Shown here in pieces: positions 10,591 to 23,399 of a stretch of 64,000 bases of DNA (position 1 is the first letter of the stretch; every line of letters begins with the position of its first letter). Where the stretch lies: assembly GCA_030435675.1 (NCBI GenBank), contig JAUCMV010000006.1, positions 1-64,000 of the forward strand. The letters are read 5' to 3'. A program made the translations under genes and the position numbers. Source of the DNA: Steinernema hermaphroditum. Lineage: Eukaryota; Nematoda; Chromadorea; Rhabditida; Steinernematidae. A model generated the notes under the pieces. It worked only from the letters and a program-made list of their open reading frames with translations, had not been told where the DNA came from and did not search any database.

Positions 10591-13147
10591 CTACCTTCTT
10601 CTGTTCAGATCCGTTACCGCCGCCGTGGCACCTCCGTATGCGACTCGCTTGCAGGAGAGCCTCTGACCACCGGTCGCGGGATCACGTCCGTAATATGACA
10701 CTCTGATCTTATCGCCAACTTTGAGCCCCAGAGCGGAGGCATGCGCGACGTTTCTCTGATCAAGCTCTCTGTTGTACACGAAGAAAGGCCTTGTTCCATC
10801 CTTCGCTGACACCTTTATGCCGGTTTCGCAGATTTCTACAATCTTCATTTCGTAGATACGTCCAAAATCGAGTTCAAGTTCCGTGCCTTCCGATAACATT
10901 CTGAAGCAAACAAAACAACATTAGTTAGCAGCGAAGTATCTTCCTACTTTTTTATCATTCCCTGAGCTTCTTCCAAGAGAGCCGCTGTCGGAGCTATCAA
11001 GGCGATTCGTTTGTCGTCTTCCTGCTCCACCTTGACGCCGGTTTCAGCCTCGATCAACTTGACATTATAGCCGCCAGAACGGAAAAGGATCGAACGCTGG
11101 AAGCTCGGCATGTCGATGGATGTTATCACCGGAACGCTGTCCTTGAAGGTCGCGCGAGGCTCGGGCAACGTTTCCGCCATTTTGCCCAACACGTGACTTA
11201 TTCCATCGGAGCCTCTTCGTAGCGCTTCTCCCAAAACATCCATCGGCAACCCTTTAATCTTGAGATCCAATTGCATTGCAGTAAAGCCTTCCCTAGTTCC
11301 TAGAACGTGACAACTAAACGAAATCGGGAAGAACTATCTAATCGTACCAGCAACTTTAAAGTCCATATCTCCCATATAATCTTCAATTCCTAATATGTCC
11401 GTCAGAAGTGTGTGCTTGCCGCTGGGCTCGTCCTTGATAAGACCGATCGCAGCGCCTGCGACGGGATTCAGAATCTTCACTCCGGCATCCATAAGAGCCA
11501 GACTACCAACACACGCAGAAGCCATAGAAGATGATCCATTCGACTCCAGAACCTACAATGACCAAAATAGTATCGACTGGTAACGCATCTCAATCAAGAA
11601 AAAGCATAAATAAGCCACCAAAATACAAACCTGACAGGCCAGCCTGAGTGAATACGGGAAGTCTTCAGGAATAACATGCTTCAGCGCCTTCTCGGCCAAC
11701 ATTCCATGACCCATTTCTCTTCTATTGACACCGCGTGACGTTGATACTTCATTTGTGGCAAATCCCGGGAACTCATAGTGCAACATAAACATTTTCTTTC
11801 GTTGAGCTCCAAGCAGCTGCGACACGGAGTCGGGATGGAATGCAGCCGACGGCGAATCGAATGTGAGTGTGCCCATGACTTGTGTTTGGCCACGTTGGAA
11901 TATCGCGGAACCATGGAGCTTGTTGTAGAGATTCACTTCAGAATTGATCGGGCGGAATTCCGTCAGCGATCGACCGTCACATCGCCATCCCTCATCGGTG
12001 ACTATGCCTCTGAACACCTCCTTCGAAAGGCGACTAAAGGCGACGGCAACTTGTGGACTCTTGTCAAGCTCCCGAAACACATCTTCAAGAACTTCTTTCA
12101 CAGCGTTGTCGCGTGAGACTTTGTCATGATCAAAATCTTTGAAAATGTAGTACAAGCGAGATCCCGCCAACGTCGCAACCTGCTTTTCCAACGCCTCGTT
12201 TACTACCGGGTTGTGCTAAAAAAGTTTAGATCAAACAGGAGCAGAGCATGTCTCACTTACTATCTTTTTCTCTTTGCCCACTTCGTTGCATAGCTTTTCA
12301 ATCCCACTGAGAAGATCGCGTATTCTCGTAAGTGCCGTGTCGAAGCATTCTAGAATCTTGTCTTCACTAATCTGTTGTCCATCCATTTCGATCATAACCA
12401 CTTTTCTGTCATGGCATCCCGAGACGAGCAGATCAAGCTTGCTACTCTTCATTATGTCGCGGGCAGGGTTAATCACAATCTACAAATATTAGGTTTAAGG
12501 CTGGGCACATTCAAAGCACACTGTGCGCCAAGCTGCACCATTCCAAACAACTGACCTTATCATCAACTAATCCAACTCGAACTGCAGCCACAGGACCCAA
12601 CCAGGGGATGTTAGATATTGAGAGAGCTGCACTAGCTGCATTCAAGCCCAAAATGACAGGATCTCCATCCTCTGCTACGGATAACGGCTTGCAAGTAATC
12701 TAAATATATTGGATTACTTGGATAAAGACATCAAAGCCATTTCACCTGAACCGGCATGTTGAAGCGATCCGGAAACAGCGGTCGCAGCGAACGATCTATG
12801 ATTCTGGAAGCGATAATGTCGGCGTCCGATTGCTGCATTTCTCGTCTCAAGTAGTTTGTCGGAATTCGTCCAATGGCCGAAGCGGACTGCTTGAAGTCAA
12901 CAATTAGGGGCACACCGCCATCGCTGTTTGACGGCGCATCCGAAACGACTGTAGCGAGCACGGCAGTGTCGCCAGTGGACGCGACCACAGCTCCATCGGC
13001 GAATCGTGCCAGATGTCCCGTACGAAACTTGGTCGACGCATCGCCTTGCACCTCAACTTGGCATTCTTTGTTGTTCCGCCACGAGCCAGCCGTGGAGTAA
13101 AATCGCGCTGCAGGCGTAAGCAAAGCTATCCTCCTGCAGATTAACAT
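10591..13147 (-). CDS. pnpt-1: Mitochondrial polyribonucleotide nucleotidyltransferase (PNPase)
   Basis: This is a phosphorolytic 3'-5' exoribonuclease involved in mitochondrial RNA turnover. Seven exons fit: 13147-12746, 12699-12556, 12479-12261, 12215-11631, 11552-11348, 11299-10948 and 10900-10591. The N-terminus ([20 protein letters not shown]) looks like a mitochondrial presequence. First RNase PH domain: [21 protein letters not shown] and [13 protein letters not shown]. Second RNase PH domain: [25 protein letters not shown] and the conserved [18 protein letters not shown] segment around [17 protein letters not shown] and a C-terminal S1-like domain ([16 protein letters not shown]) follow. 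An acceptor-like CTTTTCAG lies about 11 bases upstream of the ATG, suggesting trans-splicing. The C-terminus is short, ending DLNRRR. Confidence 0.95.
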
Positions 13148-13676
13148 CAAGTACGTGCTGAAAAGCTATACATATATAATATTCATCAGCACAGATATTC
13201 GCAAATCATTAGCACGAACAGAAACTGCTAAAGAATCACAAAAATTTCGGTAAACACGATACATCGCCTCGGCGAGTGTAGAAATTCTATGCCAAAATGG
13301 CGCGACACAGTAATTGCATGCTTACGACGATGAAGGCAACTAAGGCAACAAATGTTGCGAGTCATAATAACGTGGCAAACTTGCAACAGCAAGGATTCGA
13401 TCGGACTACAGAGAACATGTGATTGGATCGGCGCCTGCTCCTTTCCCTGCGAGACCTTATCATAAACACCAACGGCTATGTATCGAAATGAAATTAAAAC
13501 AAGCCAATCGAGAAGCTAGAAGACGTGGACGAAAAACCAGGATTTATTACTCAACCTTCTAATTCGGACACAGATATAACACGTATTGAACATAGATGTG
13601 AAAAAATACTTACAAAATTGACAAGGAATTACTGATTAAGTTATCAAAAGAAAGGCACAACGCAGAACAGGGTTGC

Positions 13677-14576
13677 TTAGACGGACGCGTATCCTTGACG
13701 CTTGGCGCGGGCACGGCCGATCAGGTAGGCGACAAGGACGATGATGACGAGGCCGGCAAGGCAAGCTCCAACGACGATCGGGACGATATCGGAAGTACGG
13801 ATATCCATGGGGCATTTTTCTACGTCTGCAAATAAGGGATGTACAAATAGGGTGCTCGAGTTCCGACAGGCTTACCCATGTCTTTAGGGATCTCAGCGGT
13901 GTCGAGATTTGCGAAGGCCGTGACCTTCAAATTGTTGAGAGAGAGCTTCGACTCTTTCTCGAAGCTGACGCCAGCCGAGGAGCACTGGTAAGCCTTGTAA
14001 ACCTTGTCCGCTTTGGCCCAGTGAATGGTATTCTCGGCAGAAGGATCCTTCACGTATTCGTGAGTCAGCTCTAAAAAAGTGACCTATAGTACAATTCATT
14101 CACATTGATACTGCTTGAACCAAAAGTGTACAATTCTACGATAACGTATTAAACATACCAGCGGCATCCTTGAAGACAGAGGGGAAAAAGTAAGCCGAGA
14201 GCTTATAGTCAGCAAGTTCGATCTCGTTCTTATCAGCACGATCGACGAAAGTCAGGTCGATTTCCCAATAATTCTGCGATTCAGGAACGGCTGGCGTGAT
14301 GTCGTTAGGATGGAACTTGATCGTTATGACGTTCGCGGAAAGAGATTTGTTGAAGGTCGTATGGCAATTGCCCTCTTGTTCAGGAAACGCCTTCGTAACG
14401 TTGAACTTGTACTCCTGCGTTTTGTTGTCCTTCGTCGAGTACTGGATGCTTCCTTCGAAGTCGACGTCCAAAATCAAGCAGTACCGATTATTCTTATCCT
14501 TGAAGGTGTACACATCGCTACCTCCGAGAACACCGGTGGCGAGGCTCAACAACGCAACAAACAGCAGAGCTTTCAT
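13677..14576 (-). CDS. lmp-1: Lysosome-associated membrane protein LMP-1
   Basis: This is a type I lysosomal membrane glycoprotein of 253 residues in three exons (14576-14159, 14070-13876, 13825-13677). It has a signal peptide ([18 protein letters not shown]), a LAMP-like luminal domain with paired cysteines (RYCLIL, GNCHTTF, YQCSSAG, EKCPMD) and N-glycosylation sites (NKT, NVT, NKS), and a C-terminal helix ([24 protein letters not shown]). The short cytosolic tail [12 protein letters not shown] ends with the GY-x-x-hydrophobic lysosomal sorting signal, as in Caenorhabditis LMP-1. The luminal part is single-domain, shorter than vertebrate LAMPs. TTTTCAG sits just upstream of the start, a likely trans-splice site. 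Confidence 0.93.
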
Positions 14577-16581
14577 TCTCTGAAAATATTATTACATGAA
14601 CAACTGTTGGATGAATATCACGTCACCATAGTACAAGAAATGCGCAAGAATTAGCAAAGCCACGCGTGAAACCTGTAAATTAGAGTGCATCGTTTCCAGT
14701 TGAGCGCGCTAAAGGAACTAAGAGTGCCGATAACAACCAATGAGCGGTTTCCGTGCCCGGCAACTCTCAAATGTACATTGAAAACGCAAATGCAAACAAG
14801 GCACTATTGATATACGAAGTGTAATCAACACAAAGCAGCGCCGAAAAAAAACGTAAACACGTCGAGGGGAGCTTCCAAGTCAATGCTCCATGAGGCGAGA
14901 CGCCAACATCGTTAGGACCGCTTGCAAAACAAACCGAGCGAGTTCCCGCGCGCCATCATGTGACTGAAAAAACAAAACGCACTGTGGTGACAAAACAAAT
15001 CCCAATCGATTGATTTCGAAAGAAACGTTCTCTCCGCCGATGCTGTATGACGCATCTCCAAATCCGAGCAATGCGAAATGATGGATGGAGAGAGTGAGAG
15101 AGGTGAAAGTTGGTGATGACGGAAAACACGGTGACAAACAACTGCGACGGGCGTTCGGAGTCGAGAGAGAGAGACGCAACGACCGTCCTGACTAACAACG
15201 AATCGGGTCATCTCAGTGCGCAGTGATCGACACTCTCTCATCTTCATTTCTTGTTTATATTTACAAAATGCTGAGAACGATAAGAGCATCTTGAGGACGT
15301 TCCGATCACACCGAAACGCTGAAACTCAAATGTATGAACTGGTTTGTGATAAATCGGCAACACAAAAATGATTCTACCGAGCCACTCCTATTCATACGTC
15401 AGCACTGACATTTCTAAAATATCCTGAAAGACGAAAAGGTTCAGCAAACTATTGCAGAAAATGCGTGGATTGTAGCTCCGATAAAAGAACCAAACCGTAA
15501 TCAGTGAAGACAGTGAGCCTACAACCACCCCACGCAACAGAAGCGGACGGAAAAAATGGAGCAAAGAAGAGAGTCGGACGACCGAAGCGTTTACTGATAA
15601 AAACTACGCCAACCAGCTTTACTACAAGAAGCTGAGTGGGCTTCGCCCCAACTAAGCGAAAGCAGACGATCTACGTGATAAGAGCAAGCTAATCGATCGC
15701 GAAGTAGAGCTGCCGAGTGTGGCGTGGACGAACGGCCGGTATCGAGGAAAGGTGGCGCAGAAGGGCCAATTCGCACAACCAGTTCGCTACGGAATCAACG
15801 GAGTTAAATAAACATTTGCACAGGCAACTGGAAGCGTCAAAGACTGCAGACAACAACACTTTGCCTACTAAAATTTCAAAACGATCGGTCGAACGGAAAA
15901 ACCTTTCAGGGCACCCAGCAGAAACATCGTACACTCCGCTCAAAAATTATCTTCGGAAATTGATAGGACCGCTTACGGTCGAGGTAGGACTCAAAATTTC
16001 AAATGCACTTGTTTTGACTGTTGCAGAGTCGTCGGGTTCGAGTTTCCGTGAAAGGGGAAGAGTGCACTCGTACGTGTAATTGGTCGGCAATGCTCACTTA
16101 TTGCGTGTAGCGTAGTGGTTAGCGCGTCTTCCTAGGGCAGGTCTGAACGTACAATTCACCCATACGTTTGAGTCTTATTTTCTTTCGCAATACTTTCGGA
16201 TGAAAATATTTTGACAGTTTGCCTGGATCGCACTTCGACAGGAAATCGCCTCATTGGCTAGAACAGCTTCCAAACAATGAAGCAAGTAAAGACAAAACCG
16301 AACGACAACGAGGCAACGGATATTGTATTGTATCCCTCACGAAACTCTTACAAAAAATTGGAAGGCTTCCACAACGAAAAATTGGCGCGCCATTTCCCGT
16401 TTTCGGCAGATTTACATATACTCATGACAAAACCGCTCGTCTTGAAGGTGAGAAATCCGAGGGGTTAGTCATCTAGCTAGCCCACCACACCTTTATTCGC
16501 TCCCCGTTCCCTATTCCGCACATTTATTTGGGTCATTAAACACTAAAAACTCTAAATTTATAATTAGTGACAATCGAAAAT
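14577..16581. other. Intergenic region upstream of lmp-1
   Basis: No gene is supported. A minus-strand open frame of 125 codons (14912-15289) is serine/cysteine-rich without features or splice context. A tRNA-like relic lies at 16105-16172. Confidence 0.35.
16105..16172 (+). pseudogene. tRNA-like relic or SINE head
   Basis: GCGTGTAGCGTAGTGGTTAG resembles a box A region, and CTTCCTAGGGCAGG resembles an anticodon arm with AGG (proline-like). The T-arm is poor (ACGTTTGAGTC) and the acceptor ends do not pair, so it is probably not functional. Confidence 0.45.
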
Positions 16582-18152
16582 CTACAATTGATCCAAATAG
16601 GGAACTTGGTTAACTCTTCCGTGGGCGGCGAGCGAAAGCTTCTTGGCGAGTTGTTCAGCGGCCTAAAAGGCGGGAGTTCTACAATAGCTTTCAGCATGCC
16701 TCATATTTACCTTCTTAACATCAGCGGCAGTAACTCCATCGATAAGTTTTGCGAAATCTGCGGGAGACACAGCATTTCCGGAAGCAAGAAGCTGAGTGGC
16801 TTGATCGACGGCCAGAGCAGCGCTTTCATCAGCACGGGTGAGAACGTTGACCTTCGCGGTAGCCTTCGCGATGGCAAGGGCTTGTTCATCAACAGATCCA
16901 GCAAGGTTCTTCAAAGCGCCAGCCGCAGCAGTAACCACGGGAGCAACACGGGAACCCTCGGCAACAAGGTAAACTCCAGCGAGACCGGTATCACTGTGAG
17001 AGATGTTGATGGAGGTCACTCCAACGAGCTGTCCATTTGCGGCCTTCTGCACGGCCTGGGCGACAACACCGGGTCCAACACCATTCGAGTACTTCAGGTT
17101 GGATCCTGAAAAATATTTTATGCAAAATAAACTCCAATAATTACACGAACCGTTTCCGATCAGACCGGCGAGGACAGACTGGACGGCTACGTTCTTGGCA
17201 TCGCTAAGGCCGACTCCCTCTCCAACAAGAGCAATATGGGCGAAATCACCGGCAGCGTCGTGTCGGACATCACCTCCAAGATATGGCGACGCCACGGCAG
17301 CCTTTGCGGTTCCTTCAGTAAGACGAAGCTGCTCGCTGGCGTAGCGCAGGAGGTTTCCATGGTCTACGTTGATTCCAACCAAAGCTGCTTCTCCTGTGCG
17401 AAGACGGGCATCGGCAAAGTCAGCGATCTGACGGTAGTTGATCTTTCCGACGCGGTGACTCTTGGCAGTGACTCGGTTTCCAAGAGCTCCGTTGCGGTAA
17501 GCTGCCTTGTGAAGGTGCTCGAGCAGAATTTCATACGACGTGCGATAGGCACGGTCATGAGAGAGAGTTTCTTTCCTGTCTTCCACGTCCCAGGGCTTGC
17601 AAGCGGGTTGAGCAAGTTCACCGAGCAAGGAAAGAGCAATCTCGGCATTGTCACGGATCTGAAAGCAATAGCAATAAAGCCATATGCAATTGGATTTATC
17701 AATGGTATTTGAATTTGCACCTAACGCTCCCTTTTTGGCCAGCTAGGCACAGTGAAAGATAGATTTCCGCAAAAACGTCATTTTGAGTAAACCATACTAT
17801 ATGCTCTACTCACCACGCTCATTTGGACTAGCAAAAGATCGTTGGTGGCAGTCGAGTTCAACTGTGCGCCAATGCTGCCAGCTTGCCAGAGCATCTTGGC
17901 ACCCAAGAAATTGGACGAGTCGGTTCCGATAAGGTTGCGAAGATGGTGCACAAGTCCAGCTTCGTCGGCAGATTCATAGCGAGCACCAGCGCGGAACGCA
18001 AGGACGAGGTTCGAAACGGGTCCTCCGACATCTACGGAAGCGACGGTCAAACCGTTCTGCAGTCGGGACACCTTCTCATCGGAAACAGCTGCCAGAGGGG
18101 ATCGGGCGGCAGCGGTGGCGAATCCGCGCTTCAACACTTGTCTCGAAATCAT
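16582..18152 (-). CDS. ucr-2: Ubiquinol-cytochrome c reductase core protein 2 (UQCRC2)
   Basis: This is a core subunit of respiratory complex III in the mitochondrial inner membrane, of the M16 peptidase fold. It has 440 residues in four exons: 18152-17814, 17658-17151, 17105-16711 and 16662-16582. The N-terminus MISRQVLKRGFATAAARSP is a mitochondrial presequence. It is followed by LQNGLTVASVD, FRAGARYE and GLVHHLRNL, where the peptidase metal motif (HxxEH) is lost, as normal for core 2. The second half contains LGGDVRHDAAGDFAHIALVGE. The start is supported by the presequence and by an acceptor-like GTTTCAG 10 bases upstream. CTU2 ends 279 bases upstream on the same strand, so an operon is possible. 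Confidence 0.95.
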
Positions 18153-18430
18153 GATGGACCCTGAAACACCTTCAATAAACTCCGGAAAATTCAGAAAACA
18201 GCAAGTAACGTGCAAGCGCTTTGCACAAACAGCGACTGGCACCTAGCCAGCACTCCGCCAGTAAATCGCGATAGGAAACACGACGTTCAAAGGAGCAAAG
18301 CTTAACGAGCACTTCGCCCCAGGACCCATAGCAATCCTCGAACACGATACGGTATCACAGAGCCTCAACTCCTCATGATTTGCAAACGCACAATCATAAA
18401 ATCTTTAACACTTCAACAAATTTAAGAAAT

Positions 18431-19878
18431 TCAACAAAGTCGCAAGATGCCAAGTATCCTGTCCAAGGTGCATCGGTCCGGTGATTCGTTCAGAATGGAG
18501 CTGCATGCTCTGCAGCATCCAAACTCATTACTACCGTCTTCTTCGAGTGGATACAACGTGTAGCAGAAACCGCATTTCTGCTCGCCCGGATGCAAAGCTT
18601 TGACTTTGCTTGCAACGCTGAGAATCGTTGTTATCGTCGATTTAAAGCCGTTGCTCTGCAAATCCTCAATGAGCCCTTCACTGAGTGGTTGGATAGCTTT
18701 CTTCAATGGAGGGGTAGAATCATTTTTCTTGATGACCAGGTTTCCGTTGTCGTGCATTTCGTTAACGGTGCTGATTTCCATCAGGCTCACGTCCCGAAGA
18801 GGTCGAATTATAGCAACATCAGGATGCCGTTTATCGACAACTCCCGTAATATCGCCCAACGAGGAACCTGGAACACGTTAAACTTAGAACCTACAGAACC
18901 GTTACAAATATGAAAGTTCTAAGCATTCCAATATGATAAGACCTTACCTCGTCCGAGGCACAAAGAATTCAGCGAATCCTTCGAAAGGGCATCAGCATTA
19001 TCAGCAAGCATAACTTTGTTCAGGCCCAGCAGCTTCGCTGTTCGTAAACACACAGCAGTTCTGCTCAAGCGTTCAAATTCCTGTCGAGCTGTATTCGATT
19101 TAAAGGATGCACATAATTTGTTCCAGTCGTTTAGCTACAAATCCTCTTCTGATCATGACAATAGGTTACGCTGTAATTACCGCTTTTAGAGATGGAGCTG
19201 AGGTTGATGGTTGGAACTGATCATCAAGCAAAGTTGAGATATGGACGAAGTACCAATCTGTCCTCAAAATATGAAGGATGCTGGACACCTGCTGAATAAA
19301 TTCTTGGACTTCTTGTTCACTGGGCTGCGTGAGGAGTACAAGCACTACAGGCTGCAGCTGGAGCTTCTTATGAACATCCACGGAGAGTCCCTGTTGGATG
19401 AGCCATAGCATGAAGCCTGAACTGAAACATGAATATAAATAGACGCCATCAAGTGCTGCGCTGTTCCAAGAAAATGCAACAGTACATACCTTATATCTCC
19501 TTCATAAACAACAAGGGTCTCCTTGGATGCATCGCCCTTGAATATCCGCTTCTTGCCAATGGTCGAACTGAACTTGTGCTTGACCATAGTGATAAAGCAC
19601 GGCTTGCAGTAAACGGCTTTCTTCGCATCAAGGCCATGGTACAGACCTGGATCTGTACACTTTACACAAGTTCTGTGGACAGCACCGTTTCCGAGTTCTT
19701 CCATGACTTCTTCCAAGTCGAACCACCCTTCGGCAAACCCAGCAGTGTCTGTAATCAACAGGGATAGACTTTCGTGTTGGGACACCCTATGAAAGTCACA
19801 CGAGAGCTCGATGTTACGATCCAAGGCACAATCCGAAGACAGCAAAAGTACGCGTCCAGCGCAAACCGAACAGGGCAT
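18431..19878 (-). CDS. ctu-2: Cytoplasmic tRNA 2-thiolation protein 2 (CTU2/NCS2)
   Basis: This is a partner of CTU1 in 2-thiolation of wobble uridine (s2U34) in cytosolic tRNA-Lys, Glu and Gln. The diagnostic N-terminal part reads CVKCTDPGLY, YCKPCFITMVKHKF and STIGKKRIFKG. Further exons give SGFMLWLIQQGLS, AKLLGLNKVMLADNADAL and CLGRG, then GDITGVVDKRHPDVAIIRPLRD. The C-terminus has Cys pairs (KCGFCYTLYP, GCCRACSSIL). About five exons are needed. The N-terminal start at 19878 (MPCSVCAGRV) is uncertain; the coding exon might instead begin near 19755 after an acceptor ATTACAG. The gene lies about 125 bases downstream of the GLUT gene on the same strand. Confidence 0.88.
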
Positions 19879-20002
19879 ACGAGTCACAAACTTAAACTAA
19901 CAATGTTTATACAATATACAACAGCGTGAAAGACAATATATATAAAATCACAAGCCTGTACAAGCCGTTCGGCCAAATCTCAAATTCATACAAAGCCGAT
20001 TT

Positions 20003-22165
20003 TTAATTTGGAACGGAGAGATACTGATGGTAGGAGAAGTTCCTGGAGCGAATCGATCGCGGTGACGTTCCGGAAACCGCACTTCGAGCACTACGAACGC
20101 TCTTACGATCCTCGGCGTCATCCAGTTCGTTGAACTCGTCGTCTACGTCTTCACCGAGGAGTGGCAGATTCTCAGATTCACCAGCGCCGCCACTCATAAC
20201 TGACTGCATTCTTGAGCGAATTTCGCGATTAATGTCGCTAGCGGAACGGTCCTTGGTTTCTGAAGATGGACAAGACCCATAAGACGGAATGAAAGAAGAA
20301 CATACCAGGTAAGATGTTATACATTACACAAATAGAAATAGAAACGACGACAATGAAGGGGAGATAGCTGAATGATACGCCCACCAGCTGTTGGAAAGGC
20401 AGATAAGCCGTTGAGAGGACGAAGGCAAGGAACCATGCTACGGATACTGTAATAGTTACGGCGGCAGAACGGTACTGCAATAGAAAAAGAGGGGTATTCA
20501 GAACTGGTGGATAAAGTGAGTACCTTTGTAGTGAAGAGTTCACTCGTAATCATCCATGGAATGGGAGATCCGACACCGTAGACACACATGAAAAAGATGA
20601 GCGCAAACACAGATCCGTATCGAGCCCAGTCAAGGGCTACAGATTGTTGCAAATAGGTAAATACGGAGAGCATAATTAGCGCTAGGAGACAAGAAGACAA
20701 CTGGAAAAGCGATAGTCCTTTGCGTCCAACTCGGTCAATGAGGAATGGAGACAACGAAGCGCACAGGAAGTACATAATCCCCATTCCAAGGGTGCTGTAT
20801 CGCGCCGTATCCCTGAACAATAGCACTGAATTCGTTATAGAATTAGCCGTGCAAACATACAAACTCAGCTTCGCGTTCATAAACATGTCAGTGCTGTACG
20901 CGAAAACAGCTGTACATCCGGTAAATTGTTGTGCGATCATCACGAAGATGGCAGCGATCATCGCTCTTCGCAAAGCAGGTCTTTTGAAGAATTCTGAGTA
21001 CTTCGAATTCTCCAAGTCATCAGGCTGAAACAAAGAACTACACTAGTGTACAGGTGACTACAAACTCACATCATTAGGAATTTCCAGCCTGATATCGTGA
21101 GAAAATTCACGAGCGTCTTCTTCTTTCGCCAGCAATCTTCTGACGTCATTGTCGGCAATTCGCGCGTAGTCTCCGCCACAGAGAAGGTTGTACTTGGGAC
21201 TCTCAGGACAGAACGGCAGAATTATACAAAGAATGAGGGCAAGGAAGCCGGGGAAAGCGAACGCAACTGGCCAGTATCGCTCAGTGCCGAAAGCGATAGG
21301 AAGTCCCATGAATAGTGAGAACCAGTCACCAAAAGCGACCGCTACCTGAAAATGTCAATGTATGAACATACAGCATCAGCACTTAAAATGACGGTAAGAA
21401 TCAAGAGGTCAGCAAGTAAGCATTTACCCAAACATCACCCTCTCTGATAAAAACGATAATATCAAACCACAAGAAGTATTTACCTGGTGCACTGTTCCTG
21501 CAGCTCCACGGTACTTGGCTGGTGTAATCTCCATTAAGTACATCGGTACTAAGCCAGATCCAAGACCCATGTTGAATCCCAAAATTGTCCGTCCTAATAT
21601 AAGTAATTCTGGCGACAAAAAGTTCTTCGACACCAACTCCAAAATTCCGCCGACAACATTGATCATGCCATTGATAATGAGTGCATTCCGTCGTCCACAT
21701 TTATCCGACAGTGTTCTGAAACATCAACGTCAGCAGTGTAAACAGAATGAGGTTCTTGCAAAGTTCAGTTTGTGTGCAGTGCGTTCATGTGACCAATAAA
21801 AGGTTCCTTCTGCTGATAAGCGATAACACCATTAAGTACCCATGTTACGCAAACTGGATCAAAATGCTCTGGTCATTAGACGGCAAAAGATAATTTTTTC
21901 GACAAACAGAAGCTTGCAAACCTAACACTCACCGAGTGAGCAGAGCTCCGATTATCGCTCCAACAGCAATGCTTGAAACAACGAATGACCACAGCAGGTT
22001 CAGCTGCGTCAAATTGAGGGGGTAGTTGTATCTTTCCGAGTACGTCGTGTTCACCCACTCCATAATAATCGTTTGCACCGGATTTACGATTCCAAAGCTG
22101 TAGAACTGCGTGCTAGCGCCGATGGCTACCGTGAAGACGGTAAGATAATACGTTGGAGTGAACAT
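20003..22165 (-). CDS. Facilitative glucose transporter family (SLC2A/GLUT) protein
   Basis: This is a twelve-helix MFS sugar porter of the plasma membrane. Seven or eight exons fit, beginning 22165-21933, 21715-21484, 21345-21070 and 21024-20873. Signatures: an early external loop with NTTY glycosylation, LNLLWSF, SDKCGRRNALI, the helix-4 region LILGRTILGFNMGLGSGLVP, MEITPAKYRGAAG, PESPKYNL, QQFTGCTAVFAYSTDMF (QQxTG), LIDRVGRKGL, PIPWMITSELF and a PETK-like segment (LPETKDRSA). The cytosolic tail is acidic and then Ser/Arg-rich (SARSAVSGTSPRSIRSRNFS). The start is just after an acceptor-like GTTGTTTCAG. Substrate specificity cannot be read from sequence. CTU2 follows closely, perhaps in one operon. 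Confidence 0.92.
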
Positions 22166-22894
22166 GTCCTGAAACAACAAGAGTTAACACCGAAACGGCA
22201 GCACGCAAGCAGACGTCAAAAAATCGCGAAGCAAGACGCGGACCACTCGAGCTACTCCGCATCTTATCAGCACCACCGGTGGTCGAGCAAGCGAAAGGAG
22301 CGCGAAAGGCATTCATCACGATTTTTGCAGTTTTCTGCGAGATAGGATTTAGCGAATTTCGATTAGATAATACACCCAGTTGAGAAAAAAAAACGCAAGA
22401 TCCATCGCGATCGCGCCGTGCATGGCGCGCGAGAGAAGACCGTACGTGAAGCGTTTGTGCATTCGTATTGAAGAGAAGAAGATCTGTTGAAATCCAAATC
22501 CAAATTGAAAACGTCCAGAAACGCGTGACACTCAATGCATGAACAAAATATAAATTTTTGGACTGCTTTCCATGCCTGAATACAAAAACTGCGACATCAC
22601 TGCAGTGAATATCAGTGAAAGTAAAAGAGAGCCATTGTGAACCACTATTCACCTAAAGTCATGGCCACATCCAGAATACTGACCACTCCCCGCCGCATAA
22701 TCCAATAGAACCGGCGTCTTAATGACGACTACTTCTTGTACTCTGGCGACAGAGTCATTATCTGCACGTTTTGATATTAGTTTTTGCAAATTGTAGGGAA
22801 CTGTGCTCGATTCCTCCGCGATTTCATGGCGCCGCTTCCTACCGTTTTTGATTTTTTGACACCCTAGTGGATAGACAATCGCAACATCGGACAC
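22166..22894. other. Upstream region of the GLUT gene
   Basis: No coding exon is supported. Antisense frames of the GLUT first exon extend into this area but have no features. The region probably holds the GLUT promoter. It ends at the foldback element beginning at 22898. Confidence 0.35.
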
Positions 22895-22897
22895 TTA

Positions 22898-23396
22898 CAA
22901 GGGAACATCCCCAAGTGCCCGACGAGTTAGGAGCTGAGATGTGGCGCGGCTTGTAGACGGTCTTCTAACTAAGAAAACGCACATAATCTCATCGGCCATA
23001 AATCAGTCGGGCTACCATAAAGATGGTCATGAAGTTGCAAGGTCTCCTGGTGCGATGTCCCTGACTAGTCAGAATATACGGTATTTTTGTCAGTTTTTTG
23101 TCATTTTTTGACCCCTTTTCTTGCTAAAAGAACATGGTTGTTAACTGGTAATGTTAATTTTGGCTCTAAATGCCGAAATCCTTAAAAACCCGTCCAAAAT
23201 CGGACAAAAATACCGTATATTCTGACTAGTCAGGGACATCGCACCAGGAGACCTTGCAACTTCATGACCATCTTTATGGTAGCCCGACTGATTTATGGCC
23301 GATGAGATTATGTGCGTTTTCTTAGTTAGAAGACCGTCTACAAGCCGCGCCACATCTCAGCTCCTAACTCGTCGGACACTTGGGGATGTTCCCTTG
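22898..23396. mobile_element. 499-base foldback MITE with 194-base near-perfect arms, TTA target duplication
   Basis: Arms 22898-23091 and 23203-23396 are inverted copies differing at one position seen by eye (AAGTGCCCGAC against AAGTGTCCGAC). The spacer is 111 bases and T/A-rich. The ends are CAAGGGAACATCCCCAAGTG and its complement. Both sides are flanked by TTA (22895-22897 and 23397-23399), the 3-base duplication typical of PIF/Harbinger elements. No protein is encoded. The near-identity of the arms argues for a recent insertion, or for arm homogenisation. Confidence 0.88.
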
Positions 23397-23399
23397 TTA

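Noticed and set aside
14912..15289. Minus-strand open frame of 125 codons upstream of lmp-1
   Set aside because: Low-complexity Ser/Cys/His composition, no signal peptide, domain or splice signals.
16105..16172. A functional tRNA-Pro(AGG)
   Set aside because: The acceptor stem and T-arm do not pair, so it is listed only as a relic.
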